This document shows, piece after piece, positions 25,040 to 33,215 of a DNA stretch of 64,000 nt. The translations under genes were made by a program, and so were the position numbers. Below the pieces are notes generated by a model. The model did not search any database. It was not told the origin of the DNA and saw only the letters and a program-made list of their open reading frames with translations. Numbering within the stretch: position 1 is the first letter of the stretch; each line of letters begins with the position of its first letter. Location of the stretch: assembly GCA_946415755.1 (NCBI GenBank), contig CAMKTS010000009.1, forward strand, positions 33,573 through 97,572. Direction: 5' to 3'. The DNA is from an uncultured Prevotella sp. GTDB lineage: Bacteria; Bacteroidota; Bacteroidia; Bacteroidales; Bacteroidaceae.

Positions 25040-26047
25040 ATGGAAAAGACGAAGAGGTTCGATGAGATCAGCATTATGCGCGTGTTGGCAATGACGATGA
25101 TTGTTGCCTTTCACAGCATGTGCTTCTACAACGGGAAGTGGCTGAAGGTGAACGCTATCATGATTCCGCTTTGGACAAAGGTGTCGGCCTTTCTCGATGT
25201 CATCGACCTGAACATGTTTGTATTCATATCAGGCTATCTGTATGGCTATCTGTATATCTTCAGAAACAAGTACCGGCATCCTTCAGAAGTTATTCGCAAC
25301 AAAGCTATTCGCTTGTTGCTCCCCTATTGCTTCTGGGGGAGCATCATGGCCGCTGTGTGGCCCTGGAATACGTGGGGCAGGCTGTTGTATGGTATCGGCC
25401 ACCTGTGGTTCTTGCTGATGCTATTTGGCGTATTCACACTCACCGTCCTCCTGCAACTGCTGAATAACCAGCGAATCCGATTTACGGGAAGGTTGGGCAT
25501 ATTGCTCATCGTGCTGGGGTATCTGGCCAACTATATCTTCTTTACGTATATCTATCGTGGCGACATCTTCTGCATCAACAAGGTGATGTATTATTTCCCC
25601 GCTTTTATGATAGGCTACGTTTGTGCCAAGGTGCGTGTAGGATGGATGTTGCCCAACTGGGCTTATATCACACTGCCCTTTGTGACGGTTTTCCTCTTCG
25701 CCTTTATATGGTATGAGGTCTCTCTGCCATACGGACTTGCGACACTCGTCAGGACACTCTGTGCCTATGCTATCTGTATCGACCTGTTGATTATCCTGAG
25801 CAAGGTTACAATGCCAGATGGGATACGGCCAGCCATCATGGAGGTTGAGCGACTCAGTATGGGATTGTACATCTTTAACCAGATGGCGATGGATCTGGTG
25901 TTTACGACTCCTGTGCTACACAGGTGGTTTGAGTTACATTGGGTGGTAGGGCCTTTTATTCTGTTCGTCATAGGCTTTTTCCCCCCTATGTTCCTGTCGT
26001 ACCTGTTTAATAAATACAGGTTCCTGAGTTGGTCTATCGGCGGGTAG
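25040..26047 (+). CDS. acyltransferase-3 family integral membrane protein
   Basis: 335 aa, polytopic, about ten hydrophobic segments. The family's catalytic R-x10-H pair is at Arg14 and His25 (IMRVLAMTMIVAFHS). Such proteins (OafA/YrhL type) move acyl groups, usually acetyl, from the cytoplasm to glycans outside. The frame is T-rich, with lower G+C than nearby housekeeping genes. It follows the GT11-like gene and its 3' end overlaps by 14 bases the end of the convergent SGNH-protein gene, the usual partner type for stand-alone acyltransferases. Confidence 0.88.
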   Translation: MEKTKRFDEISIMRVLAMTMIVAFHSMCFYNGKWLKVNAIMIPLWTKVSAFLDVIDLNMFVFISGYLYGYLYIFRNKYRHPSEVIRNKAIRLLLPYCFWGSIMAAVWPWNTWGRLLYGIGHLWFLLMLFGVFTLTVLLQLLNNQRIRFTGRLGILLIVLGYLANYIFFTYIYRGDIFCINKVMYYFPAFMIGYVCAKVRVGWMLPNWAYITLPFVTVFLFAFIWYEVSLPYGLATLVRTLCAYAICIDLLIILSKVTMPDGIRPAIMEVERLSMGLYIFNQMAMDLVFTTPVLHRWFELHWVVGPFILFVIGFFPPMFLSYLFNKYRFLSWSIGG

Positions 26048-26909
26048 TATAGTCTTTGATGATTTCACTTGCGATACAGGAGTCGAGGCGCTGATAGCCT
26101 TCCAGGTTCAGGTGCAGGTTGTCCGACAGAAACATCGTGGTGTCGGTTGCTCCCCTTGGATTCCACTGCTTGCTGGAGATGTAGAGTATGCTGTCCTCCA
26201 ACTTCGTCTCGGCCAGCATCTTCCTGAGTGCCGACTGATAGTCCTCGCCCTGATTGTTCCACGTCAGCATGAGGTATGGACGGAGGGTATAGAACAGCCA
26301 CTCCTTAAGTGGTTTCCGCTGCATGGGCTCGGTGAAGTTGACAAGGGGAATCTCCATCACTACCGGTCGGATGCCGTTGTGCAGGAGCAACCTGATAATC
26401 AGACGCATATTTTCTGCATAGAATCCTGTAGGCCGCTGGTAGGTGACATCGTTGATGCCTGCAAAAACGACACAATAGTCGGGATGCCCCTCAATTAACG
26501 GTTGGGTGCAGCGGTCTGGCTCGTAGGTGTGTTCTTCGGTCTTGTCGCTGTACATAAAGAAGTACACCTCTTTGCTAACGGCCCCCTTTTTACCTCTTGT
26601 TGCTACTTTTACGGGGTGGTCGTATATCTTCTTGGCCGCATTGACAATGATGGTGTCGCCGGAGAGCAGGGTGTGGTAGTCGGCCCAACTGTCGCCGATG
26701 AAGGCAATCCGCAGGGTGTCATCGTGGTGGGTTGTGCTGATAGTGTAAAGCGGTAATTTTTCAGGAACGTAGTAGAAACGATATTGCGGTACGATATAGA
26801 ATGTCGTCGAAAGTAGTAGTGCAATAACAAGAACTCCCCACAAAATCCCTTTAGTGTAAATGGGGGAGGAGCTCGGTGTTGTTTCTTCCGGTAAGGTTCT
26901 CGGTCGCAT
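26034..26909 (-). CDS. membrane-anchored SGNH-hydrolase-like protein
   Basis: 291 aa from ATG 26909. The frame is open to a TTG at 26933, but that TTG lies inside the -7 box TATATTTG, so the internal ATG is the sensible start. One transmembrane segment (about 22-44) precedes an extracytoplasmic domain with SGNH blocks: IAFIGDSWADY (block I Ser), FAGINDVTY (block III Asn) and DNLHLNLEGY (block V Asp/His). SGNH proteins act as O-acetyltransferases or esterases on glycans. Pairing with the adjacent acyltransferase-3 suggests a two-protein O-acetylation system; the two genes are convergent, so this is inference. Confidence 0.82.
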   Translation of the reverse strand: MRPRTLPEETTPSSSPIYTKGILWGVLVIALLLSTTFYIVPQYRFYYVPEKLPLYTISTTHHDDTLRIAFIGDSWADYHTLLSGDTIIVNAAKKIYDHPVKVATRGKKGAVSKEVYFFMYSDKTEEHTYEPDRCTQPLIEGHPDYCVVFAGINDVTYQRPTGFYAENMRLIIRLLLHNGIRPVVMEIPLVNFTEPMQRKPLKEWLFYTLRPYLMLTWNNQGEDYQSALRKMLAETKLEDSILYISSKQWNPRGATDTTMFLSDNLHLNLEGYQRLDSCIASEIIKDYTTRR

Positions 26910-26930
26910 ATATGATGCTAAATACCAATG

Positions 26931-26938
26931 CAAATATA
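26931..26938 (-). promoter_or_regulatory. -7 box for the SGNH gene
   Basis: TATATTTG on the minus strand, 21 bases before ATG 26909; it decides the start of that gene. Confidence 0.55.
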
Positions 26939-27052
26939 ATAATAATGTTCAGAAAAAGACCAATTGACTTCTGTTATTTAATATATTTTGGCAAAATTCG
27001 TTAAAAATCTTAATAACAGAGGCTGTTTCTTCCGTTTTACGTTTATTACTGC

Positions 27053-27060
27053 TAAATTTG
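27053..27060 (+). promoter_or_regulatory. -7 box before the glycosyltransferase remnant
   Basis: TAAATTTG ending 7 bases before ATG 27068. Confidence 0.5.
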
Positions 27061-27067
27061 CAAGTGT

Positions 27068-27148
27068 ATGAAGATTGCTGTCCTGACATCGGGTATCCTG
27101 CCCGTTCCTGCCATACAGGGGGAGCGGTGGAGAACTTGGTGGACTTAA
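27068..27148 (+). pseudogene. 5' remnant of a GT-B (family 4-like) glycosyltransferase gene
   Basis: The frame from ATG 27068 reads MKIAVLTSGILPVPAIQG and then leaves the family pattern and stops at 27148. Moving one frame at the G-run restores GAVENLVD, so together they give the first strand and glycine-rich loop of many GT4-type enzymes (MKIA.LTSG.LPVPA.QGGAVE). The run holds five G before the A (27118-27122) where six would keep the frame. After NLVD the sequence is the 3' end of gpsA on the other strand, so the rest of the gene is gone. The promoter remains. The call rests on about 25 residues. Confidence 0.55.
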
Positions 27149-27153
27149 AGGGC

Positions 27154-28149
27154 TTAGCGGAAGGAGTCGGTAAGCAGCTTGATTTCGATTTGCGGGCTGA
27201 TGCGTTCGTACAGGATGTTGTAGACGGCATCAAGGATGGGCATGTTGACGTGGCAGTGACGGTTGATTTCCTTCATGCACTTCGTGCCGTAGTAGCCCTC
27301 GGCAATCATCTCCATCTCTATCTGTGCCGACTTGACGCTGTATCCCTTGCCAATCATGGTGCCGAAGGTGCGGTTGCGCGAGAAGTTGCTATAGCCCGTC
27401 ACCAGCAGGTCGCCCATATATACCGAGTCGGTGATGTTGCGCTCGATGGGGTGTACCACCTTCAGGAAGCGCGACATCTCCTGTACGGCATTGGCCATCA
27501 GCACAGCCTGGAAATTGTCGCCGAACTTCAGACCGTTGCAGATACCGGCGGCAATGGCATAGACATTCTTCAGCACGCTGGAGTATTCGATACCAATCAC
27601 GTCGGTCGATGTCTTGGTCTTGATGTATTCGCTGGCCAGCAGGTCGGCCATCGCCTGTGCCTTATCGTGGTCGAAGCATCCTACGGTGAGGTAGGAGAGT
27701 CGCTCCAGTGCCACCTCTTCGGCATGCGAGGGGCCGCCGATGCACGCCAGGTTCTCGTAGGGGACATCGTACACCTGATGGAAATATTCCGAGCACGCCA
27801 GGTTCTCGTCGGGCACGATACCCTTGATGGCGGTGACGATGAATTTGTCACGAATACGCGTCTTGAGCTTCTTCAAGTGGCTCTTGAGGTAGGGCGACGG
27901 TGTAACGAAGATCAGCGTGTCGTACTGCTGCACAATCTTGTTGAGGTCGCTGGAGAAGAAAATCTCGTCGATATTGAACCGTACGCTCATCAAGTAGGCG
28001 GGGTTGTGACCCAGTCGCCGGAAATCCTCGATGCGGTCGTCGCGGCGCATATACCATCCGATGTGGTGAGTCCTGCCCACCACAATCTTGGCTATTGCCG
28101 TTGCCCACGAGCCTCCGCCAATGATGGCTATTCTACCGCAGTCGTACAT
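27154..28149 (-). CDS. gpsA: NAD(P)H-dependent glycerol-3-phosphate dehydrogenase
   Basis: Reduces dihydroxyacetone phosphate to sn-glycerol 3-phosphate for phospholipid synthesis. 331 aa. The N-terminal Rossmann motif is RIAIIGGGSWATAIAK; other family features are the VTAIKGIVPDE segment, the GGPSHAEEVA substrate segment, and the conserved Lys in the C-terminal helical domain (EYSSVLKNVYAIAAG). It lies 41 bases downstream of lysS on the same strand, separated by a 7-bp tandem repeat, and may be read through from lysS. Confidence 0.95.
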   Translation of the reverse strand: MYDCGRIAIIGGGSWATAIAKIVVGRTHHIGWYMRRDDRIEDFRRLGHNPAYLMSVRFNIDEIFFSSDLNKIVQQYDTLIFVTPSPYLKSHLKKLKTRIRDKFIVTAIKGIVPDENLACSEYFHQVYDVPYENLACIGGPSHAEEVALERLSYLTVGCFDHDKAQAMADLLASEYIKTKTSTDVIGIEYSSVLKNVYAIAAGICNGLKFGDNFQAVLMANAVQEMSRFLKVVHPIERNITDSVYMGDLLVTGYSNFSRNRTFGTMIGKGYSVKSAQIEMEMIAEGYYGTKCMKEINRHCHVNMPILDAVYNILYERISPQIEIKLLTDSFR

Positions 28150-28154
28150 GGTTC

Positions 28155-28192
28155 ATTGAACATTGAACATTGAACGTTGAACATTGAACATT
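28155..28192 (+). repeat. 7-bp tandem repeat, five copies
   Basis: ATTGAAC at 28155, 28162 and 28169, GTTGAAC at 28176, ATTGAAC at 28183, then ATT. It fills the lysS-gpsA spacer. Confidence 0.95.
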
Positions 28193-29978
28193 AGGCTTGC
28201 GCCTTCTCAATCCATGCAGCCACCTCGTCGACGCTCGGTTTCTGCAGGTCGAGCTTGTATTTCTTGACAATCTCGCCAATCTTCTGCTGCAAGCCCTGGG
28301 GCTTCTCGTCCTTGATGTCTTGGATGAGGTAGAAACCGGCCTTGCGCAACACGTATGTCCACTCTTCCGGCACACCGATGGCTGCCCACTCCTGAATGGT
28401 GCTCTGGGGGGCTTTCTTCTCGGGTTTCATCTGGGGGAAGAGCATCACCTCGCCGATGGCGAACTTGCCCGTGAGCAGCATCACCAGGCGGTCGATGCCA
28501 ATGCCGATGCCAAACGTGGGGGGCATACCGTATTGCAGGGCGCGCAAGAAGTCGTGGTCGATAATCATGGCCTCATCGTCGCCTTTGTCGGCCAGCTTCA
28601 TCTGTTCGATGAAACGCTCCTCCTGGTCGATGGGGTCGTTCAGCTCAGAGTAGGCGTTGGCCAGCTCTTTGCCGTTCACCATCAGCTCGAAACGCTCGGT
28701 CAGGCCGGGCTTCGAACGGTGCATCTTGGTCAGTGGCGACATCTCTACGGGATAGTCGGTGATGAAGGTGGGTTGGATGAAGGTACCCTCGCAGAACTCG
28801 CCAAACAGCTCGTCGATGAGTTTGCCCTTACCCATTGTCTCGTCAACCTCCATACCCTTCGACAGGCAGAAGGCGCGAATCTCCTCTTCCGTCTTGCCGT
28901 CGCAGTCGAAACCTGTCTTCTCCTTGATGGCATCCAGAATGGGCAGACGGCGATAGGGGGCCTTGAAGGAGATGATGTTTCCGTCAATCTCTACCTCCGG
29001 CTTGCCGTTGACGGCTGTGCAGATCTGCTCCAGCATATTCTCGGTGAAGGTCATGCCCCACAGCAGGTCTTTGTAGCTCACGTAGAGTTCCATGCAGGTG
29101 AACTCGGGATTGTGCGTCTTGTCCATACCCTCGTTGCGGAAATTCTTGCCCATCTCATAGACACCCTCGAAGCCGCCCACGATGAGGCGCTTCAGATACA
29201 GCTCGGTGGCGATGCGCATGTACATATCCTGGTTGAGGGCATTGAAGTGGGTGATGAACGGACGGGCCGAGGCACCACCGGCAATGTTCTGCAGGATGGG
29301 CGTGTCCACCTCGGTATAACCGGCATCGTCGAGGATGCGGCGCATGGTGCGGATAATCGTGGCACGCTTGAGGAATGTCTCCTTGACACCGGCATTCACC
29401 ACCAAGTCAACATAACGCTGGCGATAGCGCAGCTCCGGATCGTCGAAGGCATCGTAAACCTTGCCGTCGGCATCGGTCTTCACCACGGGCAGCGGCTTCA
29501 GGCTCTTGCTCAGCACGGTCATCTCCATCACGTGGACGCTGATTTCACCGGTTTTGGTGCGGAACACATATCCCTTGACACCAATGAAGTCGCCCAGGTC
29601 GAGCAATTTCTTGAATACTATATTATACAGGTCCTTGTTCTCGTCGGGGCAGATGGCATCACGCTGCACATAGACCTGAATACGGCCCTTGGAATCCTGC
29701 AGCTTGGCAAAGGCAGCCTTTCCCATGATGCTCTTGCTCATGATTCGGCCTGCTATGCTCACCATACGGCTGTTCTCTGGGGTGGCTGTCTCGCGTACCT
29801 CATTACCCTCCTCGTCTTTGCCAATGACGGGCAAGTCCTCAAAGTCGTTGATGATGTCGGTGCTCCATGCCGTTACGGGATATTCGGCGGCAGGGTAGGG
29901 GTTGATTCCCATCTGTCGCAGCTCTTGCAGACTCTCGCGTCTGCCTATTTCTTGTTCGCTAAGTTCTAAAATATTCAT
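28191..29978 (-). CDS. lysS: lysyl-tRNA synthetase, class II
   Basis: Charges tRNA-Lys. 595 aa from ATG 29978 (MNILELSEQEIGRRESL); an ATG 33 bases further upstream lies before the TACCTTTG box at 30001-30008 and cannot be the start. The N-terminal OB-fold anticodon-binding domain is followed by the class II catalytic domain with motif 2 (FRNEGMDKTHNPEFT) and motif 3 (GIGIGIDRLVMLLTG). About 75 residues continue past motif 3 (from EKKAPQSTIQEW), longer than the E. coli enzyme; I recall this extension in other Bacteroidetes LysRS. The gene is divergent from the ROK cluster. Confidence 0.96.
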   Translation of the reverse strand: MNILELSEQEIGRRESLQELRQMGINPYPAAEYPVTAWSTDIINDFEDLPVIGKDEEGNEVRETATPENSRMVSIAGRIMSKSIMGKAAFAKLQDSKGRIQVYVQRDAICPDENKDLYNIVFKKLLDLGDFIGVKGYVFRTKTGEISVHVMEMTVLSKSLKPLPVVKTDADGKVYDAFDDPELRYRQRYVDLVVNAGVKETFLKRATIIRTMRRILDDAGYTEVDTPILQNIAGGASARPFITHFNALNQDMYMRIATELYLKRLIVGGFEGVYEMGKNFRNEGMDKTHNPEFTCMELYVSYKDLLWGMTFTENMLEQICTAVNGKPEVEIDGNIISFKAPYRRLPILDAIKEKTGFDCDGKTEEEIRAFCLSKGMEVDETMGKGKLIDELFGEFCEGTFIQPTFITDYPVEMSPLTKMHRSKPGLTERFELMVNGKELANAYSELNDPIDQEERFIEQMKLADKGDDEAMIIDHDFLRALQYGMPPTFGIGIGIDRLVMLLTGKFAIGEVMLFPQMKPEKKAPQSTIQEWAAIGVPEEWTYVLRKAGFYLIQDIKDEKPQGLQQKIGEIVKKYKLDLQKPSVDEVAAWIEKAQA

Positions 29979-30000
29979 ACTTTTCAACTGAATTTTGGTG

Positions 30001-30008
30001 CAAAGGTA
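30001..30008 (-). promoter_or_regulatory. -7 box for lysS
   Basis: TACCTTTG on the minus strand, 22 bases before ATG 29978; it fixes the lysS start. Confidence 0.65.
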
Positions 30009-30047
30009 CAAAATATTTATGAAAAGTGCTAAAATAACGGATAAAAG

Positions 30048-30079
30048 TTTGGAAGATACGAAAATAATCCTTACATTTG
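30048..30079 (+). promoter_or_regulatory. promoter of the ROK gene cluster
   Basis: TTTG at 30048-30051, 20-base spacer, TACATTTG at 30072-30079; ATG follows 24 bases later. Confidence 0.75.
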
Positions 30080-30103
30080 TGGCACTAAAACAGTATAACT
30101 ACT

Positions 30104-31084
30104 ATGATTCAGGCTAATATAAAGTCACGTGTGGTAGGTGTTGACATCAGTCTTGACAAGACTTCTCTTGCCGTTGTCGACATCCGTGGTAACATCATCG
30201 CAACCGATGATTTCGTCACTTCTGAGTATCCGATGGTGGGCGACTACATAACGGTGCTCAGTGAGCACATCCTGTCGTTGGTGGAGCAGAACGGCGGCTA
30301 TGAGCAGATACGCTCCGTAGGTATCAGTACGCCCAGCGGCAACTATCGGACGGGGTGTATCGAGAATTCGCCTAACATGCCGTGGAAGGGTGTGGTGCCT
30401 ATGGCTGCCATGCTGCGCGACCGCTTGGGCATAGCCGTCGGCCTGGGCAACAATGCCCATTCGATGGCACTCGGTGAGCAGGCTTTCGGAGCCGCTCACG
30501 GCATGAAGGACTTCATCATCATCTCGTTGGGCAGCGGCTTGGGCAGCTGTATCTTCAGCAACGGCCTGCCCCTGTTGGGAGCCGACGGCTTTGCCGGTGA
30601 GGTAGGCCATACCTGCGTCAAGCCCGGTGGCCGTCAGTGTGGCTGCGGCAAGCTGGGATGCCTGGAGGCATATACCGCTGCCAAGGGGTTGGCATGTACC
30701 GCCCGTGAGGTGATGCAGGAAGACCCGCGCCCCTCGCTGATGCGCCATACGGAGCAGCTGACACCGCGCATCATTGCCTCTCTCTGCGACCAGGGCGACG
30801 AGCTGGCCATCGAGACTTACCGCCGTGCGGGCTATCTGCTGGGATTGGGCCTGGCCAACTATGCCTCCGTCCTTAATCCAGAGGCCATCATCTTTACCGG
30901 TGGTCTCACGCAAGCCGGTCACTGGCTGCTCGGACCGACCAGTGAGTCGTTCGAGCAGCATGTCTTCCACAATATTGATGGCAAGGTGCGCTTTGTGCTC
31001 TCCAGCCTTGACGACAACCTGCGTAACATGCTGGGTGCCAGCGTGCTGGCGTGGGAAGTCAAGGAATACTCGTTGTTTAAGTGA
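30104..31084 (+). CDS. ROK-family protein 1, catalytic Asp replaced by Asn
   Basis: 326 aa, first of three tandem paralogues. ROK proteins include sugar kinases and repressors; there is no N-terminal HTH here, so a kinase origin is expected. The zinc and sugar motifs are intact: GEVGHTCVKPGGRQCGCGKLGC with the ExGH pair at 166-169. The position of the catalytic base, in the 'NDA' motif, reads LGNNAHSMALGE with Asn117 (codon AAT, against GAT in the two paralogues). The N-terminal phosphate loop is also altered to GVDISLDKT, where canonical members have DxGGTK. It could bind sugar without phosphorylating it. It has its own promoter. Confidence 0.88.
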   Translation: MIQANIKSRVVGVDISLDKTSLAVVDIRGNIIATDDFVTSEYPMVGDYITVLSEHILSLVEQNGGYEQIRSVGISTPSGNYRTGCIENSPNMPWKGVVPMAAMLRDRLGIAVGLGNNAHSMALGEQAFGAAHGMKDFIIISLGSGLGSCIFSNGLPLLGADGFAGEVGHTCVKPGGRQCGCGKLGCLEAYTAAKGLACTAREVMQEDPRPSLMRHTEQLTPRIIASLCDQGDELAIETYRRAGYLLGLGLANYASVLNPEAIIFTGGLTQAGHWLLGPTSESFEQHVFHNIDGKVRFVLSSLDDNLRNMLGASVLAWEVKEYSLFK

Positions 31085-31119
31085 AGTCAGCGAATACTCA
31101 ATAATAATAGTCAAATATA

Positions 31120-32100
31120 ATGAACAATACCATCAAGACCAAAGTGATAGGCATCGATGTCGGCGTAGAGACGACGACCATTGCCGTGGTCGACCTGCGT
31201 GGCATTATCTATGCCAAGGACACGCTGCCTACGAAGGACTATCCTATTGTCAACCAGTTTGTCGAGGCACTCAGCGAGCGTATCATCATGCTGGCCGAGG
31301 CCAACGGCGGCTATGAAAGCATCCGCTCGGTTGGCATCAGTGCCCCCAGTGCCAACTATCTGTCAGGATGTATCGAGAATGCCTCCAACATTCCTTGGAA
31401 GGGTATTGTGCCGCTGGCTGCCATGCTGCGCGACCGTATCGGCCTGGCTGTTGCCCTGGGAAATGATGCCCACGTCACGGCGATGGGTGAGTACGTCTAT
31501 GGCTCGGCTCACGGTATGGAGAACTTCATTGTCATCTCACTGGGACATGGCGGTGTGGGCAGCTGTATCTTCATCAACGGGCTTCCCCATCTGGGCACTA
31601 CCGGCTCGGCAGGCGAGGTGGGTCACTGCTGTGTAGACGACGGCGGTCGGCTGTGCAACTGCGGACGGCGCGGCTGTCTGGAAGAGTACACATCGGTTCG
31701 TGGCATCCAGAAGACGGCCCGTGAGCTGATGGCAGCGAGCGATGCGCCCAGCATGATGCGCCAGCTCGACGAGCTGACTCCGCTGGCCATCGGCCAGTGC
31801 TGCGACCAGGGCGACGCGATGGCGCAGGAAGTGTACCGTCGCACGGGCTTCTGGCTGGGCCTCGGCTTGGCCAACTATGCCTCCATCCTCAATCCTGAGG
31901 CCATCATCCTTACCGGCGAACTCATCGAGACTGCCAAGTGGCTGCTGGAGCCGATGAAGCAGTCGTTCGAGGAAAATGTGTTCCGCAACATCCGCGACAA
32001 GGTGAAAATCGTCATTTCCATCATCGATAACCAGGAGCGTGACGTGTTGGGTGCCAGTGCGCTGGCATGGACCGTCAAGGAATACTCGCTGTTCAAGTAG
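31120..32100 (+). CDS. ROK-family sugar kinase-like protein 2
   Basis: 326 aa, paralogue of its neighbours, 35 bases after ROK 1. Candidate catalytic Asp116 is present in ALGNDAHVTAMGE. The ExGH motif (AGEVGHCCVDDGG) and the zinc cluster CNCGRRGC are intact. The N-terminal loop is GIDVGVETTT rather than the usual GGTK. All three paralogues end with the same residues, VKEYSLF, showing recent common origin. The substrate (glucose, mannose, fructose or an amino sugar) cannot be read from the sequence. Confidence 0.9.
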   Translation: MNNTIKTKVIGIDVGVETTTIAVVDLRGIIYAKDTLPTKDYPIVNQFVEALSERIIMLAEANGGYESIRSVGISAPSANYLSGCIENASNIPWKGIVPLAAMLRDRIGLAVALGNDAHVTAMGEYVYGSAHGMENFIVISLGHGGVGSCIFINGLPHLGTTGSAGEVGHCCVDDGGRLCNCGRRGCLEEYTSVRGIQKTARELMAASDAPSMMRQLDELTPLAIGQCCDQGDAMAQEVYRRTGFWLGLGLANYASILNPEAIILTGELIETAKWLLEPMKQSFEENVFRNIRDKVKIVISIIDNQERDVLGASALAWTVKEYSLFK

Positions 32101-32130
32101 TGCCGTCGCACGGACAGGCGTGCCGACTTG

Positions 32131-32206
32131 ATAACTAATACTTTTTGTGGGCTGTATAACTAACTGTTTCTAATAAAAATAACTAACTCATTCTAATATA
32201 ACTAAC
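32131..32206 (+). repeat. ATAACTAAC elements, four copies
   Basis: ATAACTAA(C) at 32131, 32156, 32179 and 32198 in the AT-rich leader of ROK 3, spaced 25, 23 and 19 bases. Could be binding sites or a decayed tandem repeat. Confidence 0.7.
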
Positions 32207-32210
32207 GACT

Positions 32211-33194
32211 ATGGAAATTACCAGTATGAAAACCCGTGTGGTGGGCGTCGACATCGGCGTTGCCGTTACCACGTATGCCGTCATTGACCTGCGCGGCAAC
32301 ATTATTGCACAGGAGAATTTCAGTACCCGTGACTATTCCACCAACATCGACCAGTATCTGGCGGTTCTTTGTGAGCGCATTGTCGACCTCGTAGAGCGCA
32401 ACGGCGGCTACGACAGCATCCGCTCCGTCGGTGTCTGCTGTCCTAACGGCAACTACCTGACTGGTTGCATGGAGAATGCCGCCAACCTGGAGTGGAAGGG
32501 CGTTATCCCCGTGGCAGCCATGATGCGCGACCGGTTGGGCATTGCCGTGGCACTGGCCAACGATGCCCAGTGTATCGCACTGAGTGAGCAGGCCTTCGGT
32601 GCCGCTCATGGCATGAAGGACTTTATTGTCATTACCCTTGGCTATGGCCTGGGGTCGTGCATTTTCTCCAATGGCAAGATGCATCTTGGCAACAAGGGCT
32701 TTGCCGGTGAGATAGGCCATACCTGTGTCGTTCCCCACGGCCGTTTGTGCGGCTGCGGGCATCATGGCTGTCTGGAGGCCTACTGTGCCAACGGCGGCGT
32801 GCTGGCTACCGCCCGCGAGCTGATGGCCGAGAGCGATGCACCCAGCCTGATGCGCGATGCTGCCGACCTTACGCCGAAGCTGATTACCTCCTTCTGTGAA
32901 CAAGGCGACGAGTTGGCCATTGAGACCTATCGCCGCACGGGCGAGATGCTGGGTCGCGGCCTGGCCAACTATGCCTCTATCCTCAACCCCGAGGCCATCA
33001 TCCTGACTGGCGGCATTCCACATGCCGGCAAGTGGCTGCTGGAGCCTACGGAGGTGTCGTTCGAGGAGAATGTGTTCCGCAACATCAAGGGACAGACACG
33101 CATCCTCGTGTCTACCCTCAATGATGGCGAGCGCGACGTGCTGGGAGCCAGTGTGCTGGCCTGGCAGGTCAAGGAATACTCGCTGTTCCTGTAG
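32211..33194 (+). CDS. ROK-family sugar kinase-like protein 3
   Basis: 327 aa, third paralogue. Candidate catalytic Asp118 is in ALANDAQCIALSE; ExGH is AGEIGHTCVVPHG; the zinc cluster is CGCGHHGC. The N-terminal loop is GVDIGVAVTT. An alternative Met at codon 6 exists. It is separated from ROK 2 by a 110-base AT-rich leader with four ATAACTAAC elements, so it may have separate regulation. It converges with the nucleoside-kinase gene. Confidence 0.9.
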   Translation: MEITSMKTRVVGVDIGVAVTTYAVIDLRGNIIAQENFSTRDYSTNIDQYLAVLCERIVDLVERNGGYDSIRSVGVCCPNGNYLTGCMENAANLEWKGVIPVAAMMRDRLGIAVALANDAQCIALSEQAFGAAHGMKDFIVITLGYGLGSCIFSNGKMHLGNKGFAGEIGHTCVVPHGRLCGCGHHGCLEAYCANGGVLATARELMAESDAPSLMRDAADLTPKLITSFCEQGDELAIETYRRTGEMLGRGLANYASILNPEAIILTGGIPHAGKWLLEPTEVSFEENVFRNIKGQTRILVSTLNDGERDVLGASVLAWQVKEYSLFL

Positions 33195-33215
33195 TGCCCC
33201 TCTCTCTCTCTGAGG

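Noticed and set aside
27058..28173. 371-aa plus-strand frame beginning at 27058
   Set aside because: Its body is antisense to gpsA; only the first few codons region overlaps the glycosyltransferase remnant, in another frame.
28197..29969. 590-aa plus-strand open frame
   Set aside because: Exact antisense of lysS, which has class II synthetase motifs and a promoter.
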